NCBI GenBank assembly: GCA_025462985.1
Contig: JAOAPP010000172.1
Location: forward strand, 1-5,132
Source of the DNA: Bryobacterales bacterium
GTDB taxonomy: Bacteria > Acidobacteriota > Terriglobia > Bryobacterales > Bryobacteraceae
DNA: 5,132 nt
Reading direction: 5' to 3'
Shown here piece by piece: positions 1 to 5,033 of this stretch. The stretch's first letter is position 1. Each line of letters begins with the position of its first letter. The notes under the pieces are model-generated. The model had not been told where the DNA came from, did not search any database, and worked only from the letters and a program-made list of their open reading frames with translations. A program made the position numbers and the translations under genes.

Positions 1-1
1 G

Positions 2-52
2 ATCTACTACCATGATGAGGGCCTTCCAATCTTTCGATTGAAAGAATATTGA
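2..52 (+). CDS. possible 3' end of an unidentified gene cut by the window edge
   Basis: Frame 2 is open from the left edge to a TGA at 50-52, giving 16 residues (IYYHDEGLPIFRLKEY). They look protein-like, but a run this short is expected by chance about half the time, and I recognise no family. A competing reading exists on the minus strand: an ATG at 14-12 preceded by a GGAAGG Shine-Dalgarno-like stretch about 8 nt upstream would start a divergent gene (MVVD...) running off the left edge. The sequence does not decide between them, and neither may be real. Confidence 0.2.
   Translation: MYYHDEGLPIFRLKEY
30..45. other. small hairpin TCTTTC-GATT-GAAAGA
   Basis: This is a perfect 6-bp inverted repeat with a 4-nt loop in the AT-rich stretch near the left edge. 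If the plus-strand reading at the edge is real, the hairpin lies inside its last codons. If the minus-strand reading is real, it lies in that gene's leader. It is AT-rich and lacks a following T tract, so I do not call it a terminator. Confidence 0.2.
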
Positions 53-92
53 ACCTATAAGACAGGTCAGCCCGGAACCTGCCCGCGACTAC

Positions 93-121
93 GGCAGCTT
101 TTTCAGGTCGCAGTAGCTGCC
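93..121. promoter_or_regulatory. inverted repeat GGCAGCT-N15-AGCTGCC, possible upstream activator site
   Basis: This is a perfect 7-bp inverted repeat, with arms at 93-99 and 115-121. Its centre lies about 107 bp before the start site predicted from the -24/-12-like element at 188-203, a distance normal for enhancer sites of sigma-54 activators. The ten bases CGGCAGCTTT at 92-101 occur again on the minus strand at 4098-4089, in front of the minus-strand operon, as would be expected of a site shared by one regulator. A weak stem-loop with no regulatory role is the alternative. The role is inferred. Confidence 0.3.
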
Positions 122-187
122 AGCGAGAATTCCCGCAAATGCAAGCTCTCATGCAACCCTGGAAACGACGCGCCAACGCGATAGTTT

Positions 188-203
188 CGGTGCTAAGATT
201 GCT
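188..203 (+). promoter_or_regulatory. candidate sigma-54 (-24/-12) promoter of the MEDS kinase operon
   Basis: CGGTGCTAAGATTGCT matches the sigma-54 consensus TGGCAC-N5-TTGCW at 8 of 11 defined positions. It has the invariant GG (189-190) and GC (201-202) exactly 10 bp apart and a complete TTGC. The predicted transcript would start near 214, leaving a leader of about 35 nt that contains the Shine-Dalgarno site. This is the only TTGC on the plus strand between 1 and 248, and it has the correctly spaced GG. A sigma-54 activator is encoded 2 kb away. Confidence 0.45.
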
Positions 204-236
204 GCGTCGATTAAACTTAATTCCGAGCTCGGACTC

Positions 237-243
237 AGGGAGG
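237..243 (+). promoter_or_regulatory. strong Shine-Dalgarno site of the MEDS kinase gene
   Basis: AGGGAGG lies 5 nt before the ATG at 249 and fixes that codon as the start. The encoded protein then begins just before the MEDS domain, as expected for the family. Confidence 0.8.
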
Positions 244-248
244 TACTG

Positions 249-1751
249 ATGAGCGGCACTGAGCTGAGGAAGACAGGAATCGGCGTCGTGGGCGATGTGC
301 CCTGGGGGACGCATTTCTTCCTCTTTCACGAAACCAAGGACGATCTTCTCGATACGTTGGTCCCGTACTTCAAAGCTGGTCTGGAGGCAAAGGAACTCTG
401 CATCTGGGTTATCTCTGGACCCTTGACAGAGAATGAGGTCCGTTATGCCTTGGGAAAAGACATTCCGGATCTCGACGCGTACCTGGAAGACCAAAGCATG
501 CAGATCCTTCAGGGGCGCGAGTGGTACATGAGTGGTGAGGATCTTGATCTTGAGAAAGTCACAAGGGAATGGAACCAGAAACTCGAGTTCGCCTTGACTA
601 GAGGGTACGCTGGCCTGAGACTGAGCGCTGGTACTGCGTGGCTGGAGAAGCGGCATTGGAAAGAGTTTTTAGACTATGAAGGGGAAGTTAACCGTTCCAT
701 TGGCGAACAACCGATGCTCGCGCTGTGCACCTATCCGCTTATCGGAAGTGCCGCCGCGGAAATCCTGGATGTCACGCGCACCCATCAGTTTGCGGTCGTA
801 AGGCGAAACGGGAGATGGGAGGTCGTGGAGACCTCTGAGCTTAAGCAAGCCAAGCGCGAGATCCAAAAGCTGAATGATGAACTCGAACAGCGGGTCATCG
901 AGCGCACCCGGCAACTGACAGTCGCCAACCAGGAGTTGAAACAGCAAAGCGCCGAGCGACAGCACGCCGAGGACGCGTTGGGCGCGGCTCGAGCGGAGTT
1001 AGCGCACGCTACCAGAGTGACAGTTATGGGGGAAATGGTCGCGTCCATAGCACACGAAGTAACGCAGCCGTTGACCGGCATTGTCACCAACGGCAATGCC
1101 TGCCTGAACTGGCTACGCAGCACAACACCTAACATGGACAGGGCGCAAGGAGCCGTTGAACGCATCATTCGCGACGGAGAACGGGCGAGCGAGGTGATCC
1201 ATGAGATCCGAAGCCTTGTGAAGAAGACCCCGCCCCAAAAGATATTGCTCGATATCAATGACCTGATTCGAAAGACAATAACTCTCGCAGCCGGCGAAAT
1301 AGCCAGAAGTCAGGTGCAACTCGAAACCGATTTGGCGTCCGACATTTCCGAGATAACCGGCGACCGAGTGCAATTGCAACAAGCGCTGTTGAATTTAATC
1401 GTGAACGCCATCGAAGCCATGGGCGCGGTTAAAGAACGGCCGCGCCGGCTGTTGATCCGCTCGGCACGCCACGAGGAGCCTTTCGGCGTGGTCGTGACCG
1501 TTTCGGACTCCGGGGTGGGCCTCGATCCAGACAAGCGAAACCGTGTGTTTGATGCCTTCTTTACTACGAAACCGCAAGGATTGGGTATGGGGCTCTCGAT
1601 TTGCCGGACGATCATCTCGACGCACGGAGGCCGGCTTTCGGCTCGTTCTAATGCAAATCATGGCGCGACATTTGAATTTACCCTGCCCGCCCGTACGGGT
1701 GAAATCGAATCGTCTGAAGCCAACGCCAACCGTGTTGCCGCGACAGCTTGA
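249..1751 (+). CDS. MEDS-domain sensor histidine kinase (soluble, FixL/HPK4-like core)
   Basis: This is a 500-residue kinase with no hydrophobic segment, so it is a cytoplasmic sensor. Residues about 15-185 match the MEDS domain (methanogen/methylotroph DcmR sensory domain): VPWGTHFFLFHETKDD, then CIWVISGPL, LRLSAGTAW and MLALCTYPL. The domain is named after the dichloromethane repressor DcmR and is thought to bind small organic ligands. Residues about 194-255 form a charged coiled-coil linker. The dimerisation/phosphoacceptor region carries GEMVASIAHEVTQPL with the probable phosphorylated His269. The ATPase domain shows the N box (LLNLIVNAIEAM, Asn386), the G1 box (SDSGVGL, Asp420), the F box (FDAFFTTK) and the G2 box (GLGMGLSI, 444-451), all intact, so the enzyme should be active. 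The start is fixed by a strong Shine-Dalgarno site. The gene is followed after 30 nt by a FixJ-like regulator, its likely partner. The ligand cannot be read from the sequence. Confidence 0.93.
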   Translation: MSGTELRKTGIGVVGDVPWGTHFFLFHETKDDLLDTLVPYFKAGLEAKELCIWVISGPLTENEVRYALGKDIPDLDAYLEDQSMQILQGREWYMSGEDLDLEKVTREWNQKLEFALTRGYAGLRLSAGTAWLEKRHWKEFLDYEGEVNRSIGEQPMLALCTYPLIGSAAAEILDVTRTHQFAVVRRNGRWEVVETSELKQAKREIQKLNDELEQRVIERTRQLTVANQELKQQSAERQHAEDALGAARAELAHATRVTVMGEMVASIAHEVTQPLTGIVTNGNACLNWLRSTTPNMDRAQGAVERIIRDGERASEVIHEIRSLVKKTPPQKILLDINDLIRKTITLAAGEIARSQVQLETDLASDISEITGDRVQLQQALLNLIVNAIEAMGAVKERPRRLLIRSARHEEPFGVVVTVSDSGVGLDPDKRNRVFDAFFTTKPQGLGMGLSICRTIISTHGGRLSARSNANHGATFEFTLPARTGEIESSEANANRVAATA

Positions 1752-1781
1752 CAGCCGCTGTGGTCCGCGCTCGAGTTTTCC

Positions 1782-2432
1782 ATGGACGAGACCGTTTTTA
1801 TCGTAGACGACGACGTATCAGTCCGGGAAGGGCTTGCGGAACTAGTCGAGTCGCTCGGATTGCCTGTTCGGGTGTTCGCGTCCGCACAGGAGTTCCTGGC
1901 TCACATAGATGAAGAAGCCGTAGGCTGCCTGGTGCTGGACGTTTATATGCCGGGCATGACGGGGCTTGACCTACAGCGCGAACTCAAGGCGAAGAATGTT
2001 CACCTTCCGATAATCTTTCTTACCGGCCATGGCGATATTCCGATGACAGTGCACGCGTTGAAATCCGGAGCTGTTCATTTTCTGACGAAACCGGTTCGCG
2101 AGCAGGAACTAATGGAAGTCATCCGCCAAGCTCTCGAAGTCGACCGCGCGGCACGCCTGCAGCGCGCGGAACTGCAAGAATTACGCAGACGCCTGGAATC
2201 CCTGACCCGACGCCAGCGTAGTGTAATGTCGTTGGTAGTTTCCGGGTACTTGAACAAACAAATCGCGCATGAATTGGGGACCAGCGAGCGTACGGTCAAG
2301 CTGTATCGCGGGCAGGTGATGCGCAAAATGGCAGCTCAATCCTTCGCCGATTTGGTAAAGCAAGCGGAGAAGCTGGGCCTTCGGGTCGAAGCGGATCTGA
2401 ACTCCTCGATGGTTCCCCGAGCCTGCGGATGA
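1782..2432 (+). CDS. FixJ-family response regulator (receiver plus LuxR-type HTH)
   Basis: This 216-residue transcription regulator is probably phosphorylated by the kinase encoded 30 nt upstream in the same operon. The receiver (residues about 3-118) has the acidic pocket VDDD (9-11), phosphoacceptor Asp53 in LVLDVYMPGMTG, Thr81 in FLTGHGD and Lys103 in LTKPV. A helical linker (about 120-138) leads to a LuxR/FixJ HTH (about 139-195), with NKQIAHELGTSERTVK as the recognition unit. The segment LTRRQRSV has Gln145 where most LuxR-type domains have Glu. The start has no clear Shine-Dalgarno site (CTCGAGTTTTCC precedes it). The family-typical N-terminus MDETVFIVDDD and the lack of an upstream in-frame ATG support it, and it may be translated by coupling to the kinase gene. 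The ten or so residues after LGLRVEADL are a non-conserved tail. Target genes are unknown, and the role is clear only at family level. Confidence 0.93.
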   Translation: MDETVFIVDDDVSVREGLAELVESLGLPVRVFASAQEFLAHIDEEAVGCLVLDVYMPGMTGLDLQRELKAKNVHLPIIFLTGHGDIPMTVHALKSGAVHFLTKPVREQELMEVIRQALEVDRAARLQRAELQELRRRLESLTRRQRSVMSLVVSGYLNKQIAHELGTSERTVKLYRGQVMRKMAAQSFADLVKQAEKLGLRVEADLNSSMVPRACG

Positions 2433-2449
2433 GGGGATTCCGGGTCACA

Positions 2450-3526
2450 TTACATAACTTGCGATGCCCGTTGCGCAGCAAATCTTTGGGGTGCGCAACG
2501 GGAGATTCCGAGCTTTTGCATTTTGGAGAGCAAAGTCGTTCTGGGGAGACCTAACACAGCGGCCGCGCCCCTCGAGCCGCCAATAACCCAGTTAGTTTCC
2601 TCTAACACTTGGAGGATGCGCTCCCGCTGTACTTCACAAAGCGTGCTGGCGCCGGACTGTGCACTCGGCGACATGGTTTTGCATTCGAGGGTCGAAATTC
2701 GCAGAACCCCATCTTCCGCCAAAATTACGGCGCGCTCAACGAAGTTCTGGAGTTCGCGAACGTTTCCAGGCCAGGAATAATCCATCATCGTTTCCATAGC
2801 GTCCGCAGGGATTCTTCTGATCGGCTTTCGCATTCGTTCTGCTGCCTTCATGACCAAATGATTCACAAGGGATGGGATGTCTTCCCGTCGCTCGCGAAGA
2901 GGGGGTAAGACAATCGGAAACACATTCAGCCGGTAGAAGAGGTCACTTCGGAATTGACCTTGGTCGACCAAATTCGAGAGATCCTTGTTTGTCGCTGCGA
3001 TCACCCTGACATCTACCCTGACGGTACGGTTACTGCCGAGCCTTTCGAACTCCTGTTCCTGCAGGATCCTCAGAAGCTTCGGCTGCAAAGCTAATGGAAT
3101 ATCGCCAATTTCGTCCAGGAAAAGCGTCCCTCGGTTTGCAGCTTCGAAGCGTCCCCTCCGCTGTGCGATCGCGCTGGTGAACGCGCCTTTCTCATGACCG
3201 AACAATTCACTCTCCAGCAGGCCTTCCGGAATTGCGGCACAGTTCATGGAAACCAAAGGGCCGCCGCGTCGCCCGCTCAGGTTGTGAATCAGACGTCCAA
3301 ACAATTCTTTTCCTGTACCGGTTTCACCGTAGAGGACGACAGTTGAATCAGTCGGCGCTACAATTCGGGCCTGTTGCAGAGCGTGCCGAAGTGACCGACT
3401 GTCACCGACAATGCCACTCGGGGCCGGGGGGCAATCGTCGGCAATCTCGCTAGGCGGCTGAGATGTGAGTCCCTCTATGCCCTCGCGACGACGAAATGAA
3501 GTAATCGGGATGATAGCGTCTGACAT
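2450..3526 (-). CDS. sigma-54-dependent transcriptional activator (AAA+ plus Fis HTH, no receiver or sensor domain)
   Basis: This 358-residue bacterial enhancer-binding protein uses ATP hydrolysis to open promoters held by sigma-54 RNA polymerase. The N-terminus (1-38) is too short for a sensory domain. The AAA+ module (about 39-270) has Walker A GETGTGKE (67-74), the sigma-54 contact loop as GAFTSA (114-119, usual form GAFTGA), Walker B TLFLDEIGD (134-142), the arginine-finger region RSDLFYRLNVFPI (193-205) and sensor II WPGNVRELQN (252-261). A FhlA/NifA-like Fis HTH follows at about 300-342 (GAAAVLGLPRTTLLSKMQKLGI). A GAGG Shine-Dalgarno site 7 nt before the ATG (3534-3537) supports the start. 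It is second in a minus-strand operon, 74 nt after a stand-alone receiver that may control it. The last 16 residues lie beyond the normal family end and are encoded partly by an inverted repeat. It is related to NtrC-type activators, but I assign no specific name. Confidence 0.93.
   Translation of the reverse strand: MSDAIIPITSFRRREGIEGLTSQPPSEIADDCPPAPSGIVGDSRSLRHALQQARIVAPTDSTVVLYGETGTGKELFGRLIHNLSGRRGGPLVSMNCAAIPEGLLESELFGHEKGAFTSAIAQRRGRFEAANRGTLFLDEIGDIPLALQPKLLRILQEQEFERLGSNRTVRVDVRVIAATNKDLSNLVDQGQFRSDLFYRLNVFPIVLPPLRERREDIPSLVNHLVMKAAERMRKPIRRIPADAMETMMDYSWPGNVRELQNFVERAVILAEDGVLRISTLECKTMSPSAQSGASTLCEVQRERILQVLEETNWVIGGSRGAAAVLGLPRTTLLSKMQKLGISRCAPQRFAAQRASQVM
2467..2502. terminator. 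strong 11-bp hairpin between converging operons, probable bidirectional terminator
   Basis: Arms at 2467-2477 (CCCGTTGCGCA) and 2492-2502 (TGCGCAACGGG) are perfectly complementary around a 14-nt loop. The element begins 35 nt after the stop of the plus-strand regulator and lies inside the last codons of the minus-strand activator gene. Plus-strand transcripts meet a TTTT at 2515-2518, about 12 nt after the stem. Minus-strand transcripts meet no T tract. It is therefore not a textbook intrinsic terminator. The placement between two convergent operons and the perfect stem are the argument. Confidence 0.55.
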
Positions 3527-3533
3527 CTATAAA

Positions 3534-3537
3534 CCTC
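3534..3537 (-). promoter_or_regulatory. Shine-Dalgarno site of the sigma-54 activator gene
   Basis: GAGG on the minus strand lies 7 nt before the ATG at 3526 and supports that start. It sits in the 74-nt gap after the receiver gene, so the activator has its own ribosome entry site. No -24/-12 element is visible in this gap. Confidence 0.65.
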
Positions 3538-3600
3538 AGTAGAGTGTTTCTGTTCGCTTCCGTGTCAACGATTCACCTAGCGCTCGTTGCCCTCGAATTC

Positions 3601-3975
3601 TCACGTTTGCGTTTCTGCAACGGCGATTCGAAGCGCGCACAGCAGCGCCTTAACCTGAAATGGCTTGTACAGGAAGGCCAGTGCTCCGGCTTCCATGGCC
3701 CATGCGCATGCAGATTCATCGATACGCGCAGTGATAAAGATTGTGCGAATTCGCCGCGCGCTGGCTTTAATTCGGGAATAGAGTTGCAAGCCCGATATCC
3801 CCGGCAAGCGAACATCGACAATCAGGCAATTCACCCGATCGGTGTTCGGCGAATTCAGAAAGTCTTCAGCGGAGTCAAAAAAAATGGCGTCATAACCGAC
3901 TGACTCGATCAAGCTGACGACTGACTCGCGAACCGATTCGTCATCATCGATCACCGCGATGCGTGGGACTTCCAT
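3601..3975 (-). CDS. single-domain response regulator (stand-alone receiver)
   Basis: This is a 124-residue CheY-like protein, a receiver domain with nothing after it. Conserved positions, counted from the chosen start, are the acidic pocket IDDD (10-12), phosphoacceptor Asp54 in LIVDVRLPGISG, Thr82 in IFITAR and Lys104 in LYKPF. The sequence most resembles FixJ-type receivers. The open frame reaches back to an ATG at 4053. I chose the ATG at 3975 because AAGGA lies 8 nt before it (3984-3988) and the conserved domain begins at once (MEVPRIAVIDDD), while the extra 26 residues look non-conserved. It is first in an operon with the sigma-54 activator, which itself lacks a receiver. It may therefore act as a detached regulatory module or as a phosphate sink or shuttle for the MEDS kinase. 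No output domain is present, and the partner is inferred. Confidence 0.9.
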   Translation of the reverse strand: MEVPRIAVIDDDESVRESVVSLIESVGYDAIFFDSAEDFLNSPNTDRVNCLIVDVRLPGISGLQLYSRIKASARRIRTIFITARIDESACAWAMEAGALAFLYKPFQVKALLCALRIAVAETQT

Positions 3976-3983
3976 TGTGACGG

Positions 3984-3988
3984 TCCTT
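3984..3988 (-). promoter_or_regulatory. Shine-Dalgarno site that decides the receiver start
   Basis: AAGGA on the minus strand lies 8 nt before the ATG at 3975. No comparable site was used to support the upstream in-frame ATG at 4053, so translation most likely starts at 3975. Confidence 0.7.
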
Positions 3989-4074
3989 AAGGTCCGGAGC
4001 GGCTCTACCCGCCCCAATTGGAAGCTGCGCCGTGGCGCCACATTCCAGATCAAATCTTTCGTACCTGTCCCCAG

Positions 4075-4096
4075 AATAAAGCGGCAATAAAGCTGC
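4075..4096. repeat. adjacent pair of 11-bp direct repeats AATAAAGC(G/T)GC
   Basis: AATAAAGCGGC (4075-4085) is followed directly by AATAAAGCTGC (4086-4096), 10 of 11 bases identical. The 11-bp period is close to one DNA helical turn. The pair overlaps a 7-bp inverted repeat with arms at 4080-4086 (AGCGGCA) and 4094-4100 (TGCCGCT), and it overlaps the minus-strand sigma-54-like element. It could be an operator, or just a local duplication. Confidence 0.6.
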
Positions 4097-4098
4097 CG
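4083..4098 (-). promoter_or_regulatory. candidate sigma-54 (-24/-12) promoter of the receiver/activator operon
   Basis: Read on the minus strand from 4098, CGGCAGCTTTATTGCC matches TGGCAC-N5-TTGCW at 8 of 11 positions. It has GGCA in the -24 box and TTGC in the -12 box, with GG and GC 10 bp apart. The start would be near 4072, leaving a leader of about 97 nt before the receiver gene. The match lies inside a dyad, so the plus strand also has GG-N10-GC, but with a poorer -12 box (CTGC). An activator operator is the alternative reading. If it is a promoter, the activator would control its own operon. Confidence 0.4.
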
Positions 4099-4281
4099 CT
4101 AGCTGTACCTTGGTGCAATTGATGGCTTCCGAATTGAACCGCCGGGAACGGATAAGGAGAGCTGGGTCGTACGCCGATCGGCTACGGGAGCGATGCGAGT
4201 CAAGGTTGCGATCACAAAGCGAGGTCACACCGCGTCCGTATTTCGACGCTGCGGTGCCCAATTGCAAGTGTTTCGATAACT

Positions 4282-4297
4282 GGGTATGGAAATTGCT
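4282..4297 (+). promoter_or_regulatory. candidate sigma-54 (-24/-12) promoter of the psiE-like gene
   Basis: GGGTATGGAAATTGCT matches the -24/-12 consensus at 8 of 11 positions. The GG (4283-4284) and GC (4295-4296) are 10 bp apart and TTGCT is intact. The predicted start near 4308 leaves only an 18-nt leader, which contains no good Shine-Dalgarno site. This weakens the assignment but does not exclude it. Confidence 0.35.
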
Positions 4298-4325
4298 CAG
4301 TCATAGCGGATCTTAACCCGCCGAA

Positions 4326-4850
4326 ATGCAATACCATCCGAACAAAGCGACCGAAAACAGCGTGCGATTCCGTTCCTCTGCGCTTTGGAGCTCACTGGAG
4401 GCCGGCATTTACACGGCGCTGGCGTGCTCGCTTGCGTTAACGGCTGTCATCGCTCTTGCCGGGGCGGGACGTGTGCTCTGGGAGGGGCTCCGGACATGGA
4501 ACTCATCTGACACTGTACTCCACATTATCGATCGCATGCTACTGGTTTTGATGCTGGTTGAGATCCTGCATACGGTACGGATCTCGATTCGCTCACACGT
4601 GCTGGTTACCGAGCCCTTCCTGATAGTCGGTCTCATCGCCACAATTCGACGCATATTGGTGATTACGCTTGAGACGGCGAACCTGACGAGTCCAGAAACG
4701 TGGGCCAAGAGTGGAGAAGCGATCTTTCGCGCCTCGCTCATTGAACTTGGCCTGCTCGGTCTACTGGTGCTTGTACTTGCAACTGCGATTTACTTGCTCA
4801 GGCGAAGCCCACCCGCAGAGGAGGAGTTTGGGCGATCTCTCTTAGAGTGA
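4326..4850 (+). CDS. PsiE-family (phosphate-starvation-inducible) inner-membrane protein
   Basis: This is a 174-residue protein with four hydrophobic segments, at about 26-48, 65-83, 97-115 and 137-158, so it is an inner-membrane protein. The stretch LLVLMLVEILHTVRISIRSH, followed by EPFLIVGLIATIRRILVITLE, is the hallmark of the PsiE family. The E. coli member is induced by phosphate starvation, but its biochemical function is unknown. The length is near that of the short family members. The start is the only sensible one: an in-frame TAA lies at 4314-4316 and the next candidate is a GTG at codon 13 with no ribosome site. The Shine-Dalgarno match is poor. The gene stands alone, divergent from the receiver/activator operon, with a sigma-54-like element just upstream. 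The soluble tail (about 160-174) is acidic. I do not give it a symbol because the family is broad. Confidence 0.85.
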   Translation: MQYHPNKATENSVRFRSSALWSSLEAGIYTALACSLALTAVIALAGAGRVLWEGLRTWNSSDTVLHIIDRMLLVLMLVEILHTVRISIRSHVLVTEPFLIVGLIATIRRILVITLETANLTSPETWAKSGEAIFRASLIELGLLGLLVLVLATAIYLLRRSPPAEEEFGRSLLE

Positions 4851-4886
4851 CCACAAGCTGCCGGCCCACTTCCTCCATCATTGTGG
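4851..4886. terminator. weak inverted repeat after the psiE-like gene
   Basis: CCACAA (4851-4856), directly after the stop, pairs with TTGTGG (4881-4886) over a 24-nt loop. It is followed by a mildly T-rich CTGTTTCTG. The short stem and long loop make it a poor terminator. It is listed because nothing better is visible in the 183-bp gap between these convergent genes. Confidence 0.2.
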
Positions 4887-5033
4887 CTGTTTCTGTCCCC
4901 GCGTTGGAATTCCCACGACCTTTATCGATCATCAACCGAGCAACTCACTCGAACACGGTTGACGCTATACGGACATGCTCGACGTTATCCAGACAGTTGC
5001 GCTTTCCGGGTTGAATTGCCTGATGGTGCATCA

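Larger units (their letters stand above)
3976..4325. other. 350-bp divergent spacer between the receiver/activator operon and psiE
   Basis: No open frame here has both a start with a Shine-Dalgarno site and protein-like composition. The short open frames look like chance. The spacer holds a Shine-Dalgarno site for the receiver gene, a minus-strand and a plus-strand -24/-12-like element, an adjacent pair of 11-bp repeats at 4075-4096 and three copies of CAATTG (4015, 4116, 4259). It is probably a shared regulatory region. Confidence 0.6.

Noticed and set aside
63..81. CAGGT...ACCTG inverted repeat as a terminator for a gene entering from the left
   Set aside because: The stem is only 5 bp with a 9-nt loop and no T tract, and the existence of the left-edge gene is itself doubtful.
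785..1258. 157-codon minus-strand open frame inside the kinase gene, and similar long antisense frames elsewhere
   Set aside because: These are antisense shadows of strongly conserved kinase, regulator and activator genes, with compositions typical of out-of-frame translation.
3976..4053. 26-residue N-terminal extension of the lone receiver from the ATG at 4053
   Set aside because: The receiver domain begins right at the ATG at 3975, which has AAGGA 8 nt upstream. The extension looks non-conserved.
4251..4266. Second sigma-54-like match before psiE (CGGTGCCCAATTGCAA)
   Set aside because: GG and GC are only 9 bp apart, one less than the nearly invariant 10, so the element at 4282-4297 is preferred.
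4110..4316. 68-codon plus-strand open frame in the divergent spacer
   Set aside because: It has no Shine-Dalgarno site and no protein-like composition or family resemblance, and it would cover the regulatory elements upstream of psiE.
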